DNA of 64,000 nucleotides from JAJDZL01 sp965220665 (GTDB lineage Bacteria; Pseudomonadota; Gammaproteobacteria; Arenicellales; JAJDZL01), in assembly GCA_965220665.1 (NCBI GenBank), contig CBDCQQ010000005.1:1426001-1490000 (forward strand). Reading direction: 5' to 3'. Each line of letters starts with the position of its first letter. The first letter of the stretch is position 1. The position numbers were made by a program, and so were the translations under genes. Positions 33,888 through 43,697 of the stretch are shown piece by piece. The notes beneath the pieces were generated by a model, which searched no databases, was not told the DNA's origin, and saw only the letters and a list, made by a program, of their open reading frames with translations.

Positions 33888-35069
33888 ATGATGAAAAGTG
33901 TGGATGCACGGGAAACTGAACTGAGTGTCGGCGTATACAAAAGCCGCGGAATTTCGCTGGTGAGAGGCGAAGGTGCGCTATTGTGGGATGATCAAGGTAA
34001 GCAATTCATCGATTGCACCGCTGGCATCGGAGTTGCCAATATTGGGCACGCCAACCCAGTATTGGTCGACGCAATCGCGCAACAGGCCAAACGCCTAATT
34101 ACCTGTGCCGGAATATTTCCCAATGACATTCGCGCCGAATGCATGGAAAAACTAGTCAAAATCAGCCCAGCTGGTCTGGAGCGGGTGTTCCTTTGCAACT
34201 CTGGTGCTGAAAGCATCGAAGGTGCACTTAAATTCGTTCGCCAGACTACCGGCCGGAACAAAGTAGTCAGTGCCAATCGAGGATTTCACGGTCGTACCAT
34301 GGGAGCGCTCAGTGCGACACCAAACAAGAGTTATCAGGACCCCTTCAGTCCTCTGGTACCAGGATTCTCGTACGTGCCGTACAACCAGGTTGAAGCGCTC
34401 AAAGAGGCGGTCGATGAAAATACTGCTGCTGTTCTGCTGGAACTGGTGCAAGGTGAAGGTGGCGTCTATGCCGCTGAACAATCATACATCGACGCCGCAG
34501 TCGCAATTTGCGAATCGAACGGAGCGCTGCTGATTATTGACGAAATCCAGACCGGGTTTTGTCGAACCGGAAAAATGTTCGCGTGTGAACACTATGGTGT
34601 TGAACCGGATGTACTTTGTCTTGCCAAGGGGATTGCAGGTGGAGTTCCGATGGGCGCGATTCTGGTGAATAGTAAAATCAAATCTTCGGTTGGCGCGCAT
34701 GGCAGCACTTTTGGTGGGAATCCGTTGGCGTGTGCGGCTTTTCTGGCAACGGTTGGGGTGATGGAACGTGAGCGGCTAGCCGACCGGGCTGCTGAACTTG
34801 GCGATCGATTTGTTAGCAAACTGCTGAAAAACAAACCACCTCAGGTGCGAGCGGTCAGACACATAGGTCTGATGATCGGGATTGAACTTAAGGTTCGCTC
34901 GACACCGTATCTGCAAAAGCTACAGGATAAGGGTGTGCTCGCTTTGCCTGCTGGTACAACCGTAATACGACTGCTTCCACCGCTGGTGATTTCTGAAGCG
35001 CAGATGGATGAGGTTCTGGACAGGTTGCTGGCGATTTTGGAGTTGGAGACTGAAAGCGCACCCGCGTGA
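33888..35069 (+). CDS. lysJ: LysW-semialdehyde aminotransferase
   Basis: A 393-aa class-III PLP aminotransferase that converts the LysW-bound semialdehyde to the amine, giving LysW-ornithine or LysW-lysine. PLP contacts are NSGAES, the FHGRTMGAL loop, DEIQTGFCRTG and the Schiff-base lysine in CLAKGIAGG. AAAGGAG at 33877-33883 fits ATG 33891 (7 nt) better than ATG 33888 (4 nt); the two starts differ by one Met. Sequence alone cannot separate LysJ from ArgD; the operon makes LysJ the better name. Confidence 0.93.
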   Translation: MMKSVDARETELSVGVYKSRGISLVRGEGALLWDDQGKQFIDCTAGIGVANIGHANPVLVDAIAQQAKRLITCAGIFPNDIRAECMEKLVKISPAGLERVFLCNSGAESIEGALKFVRQTTGRNKVVSANRGFHGRTMGALSATPNKSYQDPFSPLVPGFSYVPYNQVEALKEAVDENTAAVLLELVQGEGGVYAAEQSYIDAAVAICESNGALLIIDEIQTGFCRTGKMFACEHYGVEPDVLCLAKGIAGGVPMGAILVNSKIKSSVGAHGSTFGGNPLACAAFLATVGVMERERLADRAAELGDRFVSKLLKNKPPQVRAVRHIGLMIGIELKVRSTPYLQKLQDKGVLALPAGTTVIRLLPPLVISEAQMDEVLDRLLAILELETESAPA

Positions 35070-35100
35070 ATTTATTTGTGATGTGTGCTGGTAGGGTTTG

Positions 35101-35889
35101 ATGGCCGACGATTATCATTGGATTACTCGCTTTGCAGACTCTACCGTTAACGCTGTCTTTGGACGCATCCCGCGTAAGCCATTGACCGAAGCCGAGTGGC
35201 GCAACTTGCAGCTTGTCGCTCACCGTGGCTGTGCCAATCCACGTCGTTTCATATATGAAAACACTCTGTCAGCATTCCAAGCGGCACGTGATGCAGGTGT
35301 GTGGGGGATTGAATTTGATGTTCAATGGACTTTAGACGACTGGCCAGTCGTCATTCACGATCCGCACACAGCAGGGCTTCCAGGACCCGGCGCGGTCGAA
35401 GTTGCAAAAACGGAACTTGATGAGTTGCGCCAACTTTCTCCTCTGGTTCCCAGGCTTGAGGAAGTGCTGGAACAGTTTGCAGCTCACATGCACTTCATGA
35501 TCGAACTCAAGGGGCGAGTACCAAATTCCAAAGCGAGTCAGCGACTTCGAGACTGTCTGACCAAATTGCAGCCGGTCGAAGAATATCACCTGATGTCACT
35601 GGAGCCTGCTCCACTTCGGGATCTTGATGATTACCCGGTGGCTTCGAAACTCTTGATTGCAACGACAAATACCCACTCAATGTTTGAGCAGTTCAGGCAG
35701 GGTGGTTTTGGTGGTTTTACTGGACACTTTCTGTTGCTCAATAAAAAAATGCGCGCGTACCTGCAATCGATTGACGCACCATGGGGTACAGGATTTGTAG
35801 ATTCGCTTAATCTCCTGGCGAGGGAAGTTCGCTCGGGTACGACGTGGGTGTTTTCCAATGCGGCTGAGAAGATCATGCTTAGCCGATAA
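35101..35889 (+). CDS. Glycerophosphodiester phosphodiesterase
   Basis: A 262-aa TIM-barrel GDPD that releases sn-glycerol-3-phosphate from glycerophosphodiesters. Catalytic and metal residues are His41 (AHRG), Glu71 and Asp73 (GIEFDV) and His86 (IHDPH). The usual ENTLSAF follows the first motif. No signal peptide, so it is probably cytoplasmic (UgpQ-like). It lies 31 bp after lysJ, so it may ride on the same transcript, with no clear link to amino-acid synthesis. Confidence 0.9.
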   Translation: MADDYHWITRFADSTVNAVFGRIPRKPLTEAEWRNLQLVAHRGCANPRRFIYENTLSAFQAARDAGVWGIEFDVQWTLDDWPVVIHDPHTAGLPGPGAVEVAKTELDELRQLSPLVPRLEEVLEQFAAHMHFMIELKGRVPNSKASQRLRDCLTKLQPVEEYHLMSLEPAPLRDLDDYPVASKLLIATTNTHSMFEQFRQGGFGGFTGHFLLLNKKMRAYLQSIDAPWGTGFVDSLNLLAREVRSGTTWVFSNAAEKIMLSR

Positions 35890-35932
35890 GATTTCGGGGA
35901 CAGAACTCAAATTGGTATTCGGAGGGTAATGA

Positions 35933-36898
35933 ATGAAAATTGGGTTTATTGGTCTTGGCAATGTCGGTGGAAAACTCGCTGGCAGTCTGCTCAGAAACGG
36001 GTTTGATTTAACAGTGCGGGACCTCAATCGAGAGGTGGCCGAGCCCATATTGGCAGCAGGCGCGAACTGGGCTGAATCGCCAGCCGAAATGGCGTCTGCT
36101 GTTGACATGGTTATCACCTGCTTGCCGAATCCTCGAGTGTCGGCATCAGTGATGGAGTCTGATGACGGTGTACTCAAGGGATTGAGTCCCGACAGCATCT
36201 GGGCTGAAATGAGCACGACTGATCAGACTGAAGTACTTCGATTAGGCGCAAAGGTTAAAGAGAAAGGTGCGCTTCCCATGGACTGCCCTGTTTCGGGTGG
36301 CTGTCACCGCGCCGCGACCGGCAACATCTCGATCTTTGCAGGCTGTGAGCGTGGCACTTTCGACCGTGCATTTCCGGTTATTCAAGCTATGGGCCGACGC
36401 ATCTTGCACACTGGTGAGTTGGGAACAGCATCGGTACTAAAGGTGTTGACCAACTATCTTGCTACCGCAAATCTGCTGACTTTGTGCGAGGCGTTAACAA
36501 CGGCACAAAAATCGGGACTTGATCTCGGTACAACATATGAAGCGGTTCGGATTTCATCCGGCAATTCATTTGTGCACGAGACAGAAAGCCAGGTGATTTT
36601 AAATGGTAGTCGCGACATCAATTTCACCATGGATCTGGTAATCAAGGACATTACGCTGTTTCAGGAAGTTGCAGATCGCGCCGGTGTTCCTTTGGAGATC
36701 AATCCGCTGATGATTGAGATTTTTCAGGATGGAATGCGTCGCTATGGCGAAAGAGAGTGGTCACCCAATATCATTCGTCGACTGGAGGAATGTTGCGACA
36801 CACAAATTCTGGCAGAAGGATTTCCAGCAGAGATAGTTGATGATGAACCTGAGGTGCCGGGGTTTGAGGTGGTGCCGGATTGTCGCAGAGACGGGTGA
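35933..36898 (+). CDS. NAD(P)-dependent beta-hydroxyacid dehydrogenase
   Basis: A 321-aa member of the 3-hydroxyisobutyrate/tartronate semialdehyde dehydrogenase family. The Rossmann motif is GFIGLGNVGGKLA, the substrate loop DCPVSGGCHRA, and the catalytic lysine lies in VLKVLTNYLATAN (about residue 176). GGAGGG precedes the ATG. The C-terminal tail is about 25 residues longer than the norm. Substrate unknown. Confidence 0.9.
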   Translation: MKIGFIGLGNVGGKLAGSLLRNGFDLTVRDLNREVAEPILAAGANWAESPAEMASAVDMVITCLPNPRVSASVMESDDGVLKGLSPDSIWAEMSTTDQTEVLRLGAKVKEKGALPMDCPVSGGCHRAATGNISIFAGCERGTFDRAFPVIQAMGRRILHTGELGTASVLKVLTNYLATANLLTLCEALTTAQKSGLDLGTTYEAVRISSGNSFVHETESQVILNGSRDINFTMDLVIKDITLFQEVADRAGVPLEINPLMIEIFQDGMRRYGEREWSPNIIRRLEECCDTQILAEGFPAEIVDDEPEVPGFEVVPDCRRDG

Positions 36899-37039
36899 TA
36901 AAATACACTGGATTTTGGCCGAAATGCCTGAACCTGCCTGAATTTTAAATTTCCCCTTTTTTTGTCGACCGGGCCAGTTCCCAGAGGGGGATTTACATAT
37001 GAAATATCCAGAATTGATATCGACTACGCAGAAAATCGA

Positions 37040-40000
37040 ATGAATCAACCCAAACCAATCCATAAGCTACTGGTAGCCAATCGCAGTGAAATCGCAATAC
37101 GCGTTTTTCGTGCCGCGACCGAACTTCGAATCAAAACTGTCGGAGTATACGCTGAACAGGACAAGTTCTCTTTGCATCGCTTTAAGGCGGATGAAAGCTA
37201 CCAAATAGGTGCCAGCCTCGGGCCAATTCAGGCATACCGCGCCATAGATGAGATTCTGAAGGTGGCTCGCAGTACAAACGCTGATGCCATTCATCCTGGT
37301 TATGGTTTTCTATCAGAGAATCCGGAGTTCGCCGAAGCCTGTCTGGAAGAGGGCATTCAATTCATCGGCCCGCCGCCGGCCATCATGCGAAAACTCGGTA
37401 ACAAGGTATCAGCGCGCCGCGAGGCTGAGACCGCTGATGTCCAGGTCCTCCCGGCGACTGGACCTTTGCCTGAAGACGAAGAACAGATCAGAGAACTGGC
37501 TGATCATGTTGGCTATCCACTGATGCTCAAGGCGTCTTGGGGCGGTGGTGGCCGTGGTATGCGTGTTATTGATTCACCGGATGACTTGTTAGAGTCAGTC
37601 AATCTTGGCCGACGTGAGACACTGTCTGCATTTGGCAGTTCTGAAGTGTATCTGGAAAAGCTGATTCGAAGAGCGCGCCATGTCGAGGTTCAGCTGCTCG
37701 GTGACATGTACGGCAACATAGTCCACTTGTTTGAAAGGGATTGTTCCATTCAGCGCCGGAATCAGAAAATCATCGAACGTGCACCAGCGCTGTTCCTGTC
37801 CGACGAACAACGGCAGACATTGTGTGATTCTGCAGTTCGGCTGGCAAGATCAGTTGGCTACATCAATGCAGGAACAGCCGAGTTTCTGTTCGATGACGAT
37901 ACGGGTGAGTGTTATTTCATCGAGGTGAACCCCAGGATTCAGGTTGAACACACCGTAACAGAAGAAATTACCGGGATTGATATTGTCAAAGCGCAGATTC
38001 GCATTGCAGGTGGCTCTGTCATTGGCGATGTCGAAGACTCTGGTGTGCCTTTGCAGGACCAGATCACCCGCAATGGATATGCTCTTCAGTGCCGAGTGAC
38101 GACAGAAAACCCGGAAGAGAATTTCATCCCTGACTACGGCCGGATTTCAGCGTATCGAGGTGCTGCGGGATTTGGAATTCGTCTTGACGGTGGTACCGCA
38201 TACTCAGGTGCCGTGATTACACGTTATTACGACAGTCTGCTGGAAAAAGTCACGGCATGGGCACCGACTGCTGACGAGGCAGTCCAGCGTATGATCAGAG
38301 CGCTGAAAGAATTTCGGATTCGAGGGATCGCGACAAATCTGGTGTTTTTGGAAAATCTGCTGGGGCATCCGACTTTTTTGGATGGTACTTACACAACACG
38401 TTTCATCGATGATACGTCTGAACTGCTGAATTTCTCCAAGCGCCGAGACCGTGCGACCCGGTTGCTGAACTACATTGCTGATATTTCAGTTAACGGTAAC
38501 TCGGAAGTTGCGGGACGTCCAGAACCTGCAATAATCCAGCATCCTGTACCACCGAATTCAGTTGTCGAACCGGCCACCGGAACCCGACAGCTTCTAGATG
38601 AGCTAGGTCCGACACAGTTTGCCCAATGGATGCTGGACCAGCCTCAGGCATTGATAACCGACACAACTTTGCGTGACGCCCATCAGTCGCTACTGGCAAC
38701 ACGATTCCGGACCTACGATATGGTGCAGTGCGCTGAGGCTTACACTTCCAATCTGCCAAACCTGTTCAGTCTTGAGTGTTGGGGAGGTGCGACATTTGAT
38801 GTTTCAATGCGATTTCTTAAGGAGTGTCCGTGGGAACGTTTGCGCGATCTTCGAAATCGTATACCGAACATCCTGCTACAGATGCTGCTCAGAGGTGCGA
38901 ATGGCGTTGGCTACAGGAATTATCCTGACAATGTCGTACGCGAATTCATATACCAAAGTGCGCAGTCAGGCATTGATCTATTCAGGGTGTTTGATTGCCT
39001 GAATTGGGTCGACAACATGGAAGTTGCGATGAATGCGGTTTTAGAAACTGGCAAGCTGCTTGAAGGCGCAATCTGCTACAGTGGCGATATCTTGAACCCC
39101 GCCCGCAGCAAATACACCCTGAACTACTATGAGGATCTGGCGGTCAGAATGCAGGATCTCGGCATTCATATTTTGTGTATCAAGGATATGGCCGGATTGT
39201 TGACGCCAGACAGTGCGAATTTACTAGTCAGTTCGCTAAAGGAAAAAACCGGGTTGCCGATTCACTTTCACACTCACGACACCAGCGGCATCGCGGCAGC
39301 CAGCGTGATCTCTGCTGTTCGGGCAGGTGCGGATGCTGTTGATCTCGCGATGGACGCTGTTTCTGGCACCACCTCCCAGCCTAATCTCGGTTCGGTGGTA
39401 AGGGCTCTCAAGGGTACTCAATCCGACTCTGGACTGGACTCAGATGCCATCCTGGAGCTTTCTTCGTATTGGGAAAGTGTTCGAAAAAATTATGCTGCGT
39501 TTGAGAGTGATGTCCGCTTTGGAGCGTCTGAAGTTTATTTGCATGAGATGCCAGGTGGACAATTTACAAATCTCAAGGAGCAAGCAAGGGCATTGGGACT
39601 GGAGGCGCGCTGGCACGAAGTAGCTCAGGCTTATTCAGTGGTAAACGACATGCTTGGAGATGTCATCAAGGTTACACCGACTTCGAAAATGGTTGGCGAC
39701 ATGGCCTTGTTCATGGTTAGTTCAGGCCTCAGCCGGGAAGATGTTGAAGACCCGAACAGGGAAGTTGCATTTCCAGATTCGGTGAAGTCATTTTTTGCCG
39801 GTGAATTGGGTCAGCCTTACGGCGGTTTTCCAGCAGACCTGCAAAAAAAGGTGCTGAAGGGTGAGACACCCATCACAAATCGCCCAGGCGAAAATTTGCC
39901 ACCTGCCAATCTAGATGAGCTGCGCTCTGAAGCCGAATCCAAGTTTGAGGGCGCGATCAGTAACGAGGAATTCCAGTCCTATCTGATGTACCCCGCGGTA

Positions 40001-40498
40001 TTTCTGGAATACATGTCTCATCGCCGCCAGAATGGTCCAATGCATGTATTGCCAACCCCGGTGTTTTTCTATGGAATGAAACCGGAACAGGAAATATCGG
40101 TTGATCTGGAACCAGGAAAGACGCTGGTGATCCAATGTCTGGCGATAGGTGAAACCGATGCCGATGGAAATATCAGAGTGTTTTTTGAACTTAATGGTCA
40201 GCCGCGTACAGTCAAAGTGCCGAATCGAAAAGTTGCCAATCTGGTTGAGCAGCGTCGCAAGGGTGAGGAAGGCAATCCTGATCACGTTATTTCACCCATG
40301 CCCGGTATGATCTCATCAGTGAATGCGACTGAGGGTCAGTTTATAGAAGCAGGAGACGTGATTCTGACCATTGAAGCGATGAAAATGGAAACCGCCATTC
40401 GTGCCGAACGCTCAGCAAGCGTGACTTCCTTGCTGGTTTCGGTTGGCGACAATGTTGACGCCAAAGACTTGCTTGTAGAATTTTCATCGGCGAAATGA
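37040..40498 (+). CDS. pyc: Pyruvate carboxylase, single chain
   Basis: About 1,152 aa from ATG 37040 (MNQPKPIHKLLVANRSEIAI); a frame from 36962 would add 26 residues that look intergenic. Biotin carboxylase comes first (1-450), with KVSARREAE and the ATP loop SWGGGGRGMR. The carboxyltransferase barrel has TDTTLRDAHQSLLATRFRT and the metal-site HFHTHDT. A PYC-type allosteric/linker domain and the C-terminal biotinyl domain with EAMKMET follow. It carboxylates pyruvate to oxaloacetate to refill the TCA cycle, consistent with the 2-oxoglutarate dehydrogenase genes next to it. Confidence 0.96.
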   Translation: MNQPKPIHKLLVANRSEIAIRVFRAATELRIKTVGVYAEQDKFSLHRFKADESYQIGASLGPIQAYRAIDEILKVARSTNADAIHPGYGFLSENPEFAEACLEEGIQFIGPPPAIMRKLGNKVSARREAETADVQVLPATGPLPEDEEQIRELADHVGYPLMLKASWGGGGRGMRVIDSPDDLLESVNLGRRETLSAFGSSEVYLEKLIRRARHVEVQLLGDMYGNIVHLFERDCSIQRRNQKIIERAPALFLSDEQRQTLCDSAVRLARSVGYINAGTAEFLFDDDTGECYFIEVNPRIQVEHTVTEEITGIDIVKAQIRIAGGSVIGDVEDSGVPLQDQITRNGYALQCRVTTENPEENFIPDYGRISAYRGAAGFGIRLDGGTAYSGAVITRYYDSLLEKVTAWAPTADEAVQRMIRALKEFRIRGIATNLVFLENLLGHPTFLDGTYTTRFIDDTSELLNFSKRRDRATRLLNYIADISVNGNSEVAGRPEPAIIQHPVPPNSVVEPATGTRQLLDELGPTQFAQWMLDQPQALITDTTLRDAHQSLLATRFRTYDMVQCAEAYTSNLPNLFSLECWGGATFDVSMRFLKECPWERLRDLRNRIPNILLQMLLRGANGVGYRNYPDNVVREFIYQSAQSGIDLFRVFDCLNWVDNMEVAMNAVLETGKLLEGAICYSGDILNPARSKYTLNYYEDLAVRMQDLGIHILCIKDMAGLLTPDSANLLVSSLKEKTGLPIHFHTHDTSGIAAASVISAVRAGADAVDLAMDAVSGTTSQPNLGSVVRALKGTQSDSGLDSDAILELSSYWESVRKNYAAFESDVRFGASEVYLHEMPGGQFTNLKEQARALGLEARWHEVAQAYSVVNDMLGDVIKVTPTSKMVGDMALFMVSSGLSREDVEDPNREVAFPDSVKSFFAGELGQPYGGFPADLQKKVLKGETPITNRPGENLPPANLDELRSEAESKFEGAISNEEFQSYLMYPAVFLEYMSHRRQNGPMHVLPTPVFFYGMKPEQEISVDLEPGKTLVIQCLAIGETDADGNIRVFFELNGQPRTVKVPNRKVANLVEQRRKGEEGNPDHVISPMPGMISSVNATEGQFIEAGDVILTIEAMKMETAIRAERSASVTSLLVSVGDNVDAKDLLVEFSSAK

Positions 40499-40874
40499 CA
40501 GGAGAAAAGCACCTTTTTCCGTGTCGGTTTCCTGTTTTGTAGAGAATTTCTGCCCCCAAATTTTGCTTTGACAATGGAACTGTTCGGCTGAATTGATGCA
40601 CGATTAAAATTTGCAACTCCAAAGTGCTTATAATTTCAGACGTGAAGAATAACACTGAAATTCAGTGAATACTCCAAGCCAGCACTCGGTACTCTGACCA
40701 CTACCAGATATCGATAGAAGTTCATGCGAATTTTCAATTGGAAGCTATTTCCAAGATCTGCGTATTCTCTGGTACAGCCGTACCTCTTCGAACCTGAAAC
40801 TTCACTCAGGTTCGCCCAGCCCTCTATCCTAAATTCCAGTGCCAATCCAATAATCGCGACCAAGGATCGGACCC
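40499..40874 (+). promoter_or_regulatory. pyc-sucA intergenic region with a candidate promoter
   Basis: No gene is seen in these 376 bp. TATAAT at 40629-40634 (with a TG just upstream, GTGCTTATAAT) is a candidate -10 box for sucA, without a good -35 at 16-18 bp. TTGACA at 40568-40573 is too far from it to be paired. Confidence 0.35.
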
Positions 40875-43697
40875 ATGAGCAAGTCTAGAGAAACTGTCAA
40901 TCCAAACGGAATTTCGTCTGCCAATCTCGCCTATCTTGAGAGTCTATTCGACGAGTATGAATCGGCCCCTGAAAGTGTACCACAGGCATGGCGCGATACC
41001 TTTAATTCACTTGACCAAGTCCCTGTTTCAACCGAACCAGAAGCCTCATCAGCCGAAGAATTAGTTAGTACGGATTACCTTCGTAGGCAATCAGCGGTTC
41101 AGCGTCTTATCCGCCGGTATCAGGTTTACGGACACCTGAATGCCAAGCTTGATCCATTAGGGCTCACCGATGAATGGTTTAGTGCTGACCTTAGCCTAAA
41201 TTCAGTGGGACTGGAAAATGCTGACCTTAAGGAGAAGTTCAAGTTCGATGCGGTTTTCGGGTCACAGTACGCATCACTAGAACAGATTATTGAATACTAC
41301 CAGAAGACTTACTGTCGGTCGATTGGCTATGAGTATATGCACATTTCCGACCCGAATCGTCTGGATTGGATTCAATCCAGAATCGAAAGTGTCTCTCTGG
41401 ACGATCTCATCACGGATGATGATCGCAAGCAGATACTGAGACTGCTCACCATGGCCGAGTGTATGGAAACCTACTTGCACATGAAATATGTTGGTCAAAA
41501 AAGGTTTTCTCTCGAAGGCGGGGAATCTCTGATCCCGATCATGTACGAGCTGGTGCAGAGATCTGGCATATCTGGTGGCAGGGAGGTAGTCATTGGCATG
41601 GCTCATCGCGGTCGCCTGAATGTGTTGGTGAATATTCTTGGCAAGGCTCCGGCAGAAGTCTTTGGCGAATTCGAAGGCAATCTATCCTTAGCTGAACACT
41701 GGGCTCAGGAACATGGTGATGTCAAGTATCACATGGGTTTTTCCTCTGATATCAACACTCCCGGTGGAATCGTACACGTTGCCTTGGCGTTTAATCCGTC
41801 GCACCTTGAGATCATCGATCCCGTAGTAACCGGTTCCGTCCGTGCTCGTCAACACAGGCGTCACGACGATTCCAAGAAGGAAGTCACCCCAATCTTGGTG
41901 CATGGCGATGCTGCTTTCGCCGGTCAGGGGGTCGTTATGGAGACATTGAACATGTCCCATACGCGGGGTTTTGAGGTGGGCGGTACGATTCACGTCATCA
42001 TCAATAATCAAATTGGATTTACAACCAGCAATAAACTGGATGCGCGCTCAACCGTTTACTGCACAGAAATTGCAAAGATGGTGCAGGCTCCGATTTTTCA
42101 TGTCAACGGAGACGATCCTGAGGCTGTTGTTTCGGTTGCGCGACTGGCACACGCCTATCGCATGGAATTCCACACCGACGTTGTGATTGATCTTGTTTGT
42201 TATCGTCGTTACGGACATAACGAAGCAGACGAACCCATGATGACACAGCCTGTCATGTACAACGCGATCAAGAAAATAGCGCCAACCCGTCGGCAATATG
42301 CTCAAAAGCTGATTGATCAAGGGGTGGTCACGGATCAGACAGCGCAGAAAATGGTGATGGAATATCGGGACAACCTCGATCGGGGAGAGGTGGTTGCAGG
42401 GCAGATTATTGATCCAGCAAAAATCCAAAAAATTGTCAATTGGGCGCCGTATTTTCGAGCGGAGTGGTCTGATCCAGTCGACACTACGGTTACTCTCAAG
42501 AATATCAAGCGTTACACAGCCAATCTCGCCGAATTACCCGAAGACTTCACTCTACATAGCCGGGTGAAGAAAATCATGACTGATCGATCCAAAATGGCTG
42601 CGGGTAAGCTAATGATCGATTGGGGCTTTGCTGAGACGATGGCATACGCCTCACTGATTGATGACGGGAACTCCATTCGACTGACGGGTCAGGATGTTGG
42701 TCGCGGAACTTTTTCGCATCGTCACGCCTTGCTGCACGATCAAAACAGTCGGGACGTGTTTTGCCCGCTAAAAACCATAGGTAATCCTGAAGATTGCCAG
42801 ATTTTCAATTCACTGTTGTCGGAAGAAGCAGTGTTGGGCTTTGAATATGGCTACGCCACCACTGATCCAAGTACACTGGTGATTTGGGAAGCGCAGTTTG
42901 GGGACTTTGCCAATGGTGCGCAGATTGTGATCGATCAATTCATTAGCAGTGGATTTGCCAAATGGGGCCGACTGTGCAACATGGTCTTGTTGCTCCCTCA
43001 TGGTTACGAAGGCCAGGGCCCTGAGCATTCCTCTGCCAGACTGGAGCGCTTTCTGCAGCTGAGTGCCGACGGAAATATGCAGGTCTGTGTTCCGACAACA
43101 CCTGCACAGGTGTTTCATATGTTGCGTCGGCAGGCGATGAGATACTATCGTCGGCCGCTAGTCGTAATGTCACCGAAGAGTCTTTTACGTCATAAGCGTG
43201 CCGTTTCAGATGTTCGTGATCTGTCCCGATATGGATTTCAAACAATCATCGACGAAATCAATGAGGAAATTGATCGCGAAGCCGTCGTCCGCGTCATTCT
43301 GTGTTCTGGCAAGGTTTACTACGACTTACTTGAAATGCGCGAAATTCGGGAAATTGATGACGTTGCCATCATCAGGATTGAACAGCTACATCCGTTCCCA
43401 GTTCACGAACTGACGCAAATCCTTCGATCTTATCCAGATGCCAAAGAAATTGTCTGGTGCCAGGAGGAACCGCAGAATCAGGGTGCCTGGTATCGAATAT
43501 GGCACCGACTGCGAGAGTGTCGAATAAAGAGTCAGAAAATAATATGTTCTTCGCGTCCCGAAGCGCCATCACCTGCAGTCGGGCATTACCGTATGCATTT
43601 GGCTCAGCAAGAGCATCTTATTTCTGAAGCACTGTCGATTGTTCGTAATGTGGTCCCTATCTCACAACCTAGGAGTGCAAGATCAAATGTCAACTGA
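40875..43697 (+). CDS. sucA: 2-oxoglutarate dehydrogenase E1 component
   Basis: A 940-aa ThDP enzyme that decarboxylates 2-oxoglutarate and passes succinyl to the lipoyl group of SucB. The N-terminal anchor NLAYLESLFDEYESAPESVP is present. ThDP/active-site motifs include GMAHRGRLNVLVNILGKAP, GDAAFAGQGVV and the EAQFGDFANGAQ segment of the transketolase domain. Length is normal. Its last 11 nt overlap the sucB start, and sucB and lpdA complete the complex. Confidence 0.97.
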   Translation: MSKSRETVNPNGISSANLAYLESLFDEYESAPESVPQAWRDTFNSLDQVPVSTEPEASSAEELVSTDYLRRQSAVQRLIRRYQVYGHLNAKLDPLGLTDEWFSADLSLNSVGLENADLKEKFKFDAVFGSQYASLEQIIEYYQKTYCRSIGYEYMHISDPNRLDWIQSRIESVSLDDLITDDDRKQILRLLTMAECMETYLHMKYVGQKRFSLEGGESLIPIMYELVQRSGISGGREVVIGMAHRGRLNVLVNILGKAPAEVFGEFEGNLSLAEHWAQEHGDVKYHMGFSSDINTPGGIVHVALAFNPSHLEIIDPVVTGSVRARQHRRHDDSKKEVTPILVHGDAAFAGQGVVMETLNMSHTRGFEVGGTIHVIINNQIGFTTSNKLDARSTVYCTEIAKMVQAPIFHVNGDDPEAVVSVARLAHAYRMEFHTDVVIDLVCYRRYGHNEADEPMMTQPVMYNAIKKIAPTRRQYAQKLIDQGVVTDQTAQKMVMEYRDNLDRGEVVAGQIIDPAKIQKIVNWAPYFRAEWSDPVDTTVTLKNIKRYTANLAELPEDFTLHSRVKKIMTDRSKMAAGKLMIDWGFAETMAYASLIDDGNSIRLTGQDVGRGTFSHRHALLHDQNSRDVFCPLKTIGNPEDCQIFNSLLSEEAVLGFEYGYATTDPSTLVIWEAQFGDFANGAQIVIDQFISSGFAKWGRLCNMVLLLPHGYEGQGPEHSSARLERFLQLSADGNMQVCVPTTPAQVFHMLRRQAMRYYRRPLVVMSPKSLLRHKRAVSDVRDLSRYGFQTIIDEINEEIDREAVVRVILCSGKVYYDLLEMREIREIDDVAIIRIEQLHPFPVHELTQILRSYPDAKEIVWCQEEPQNQGAWYRIWHRLRECRIKSQKIICSSRPEAPSPAVGHYRMHLAQQEHLISEALSIVRNVVPISQPRSARSNVN

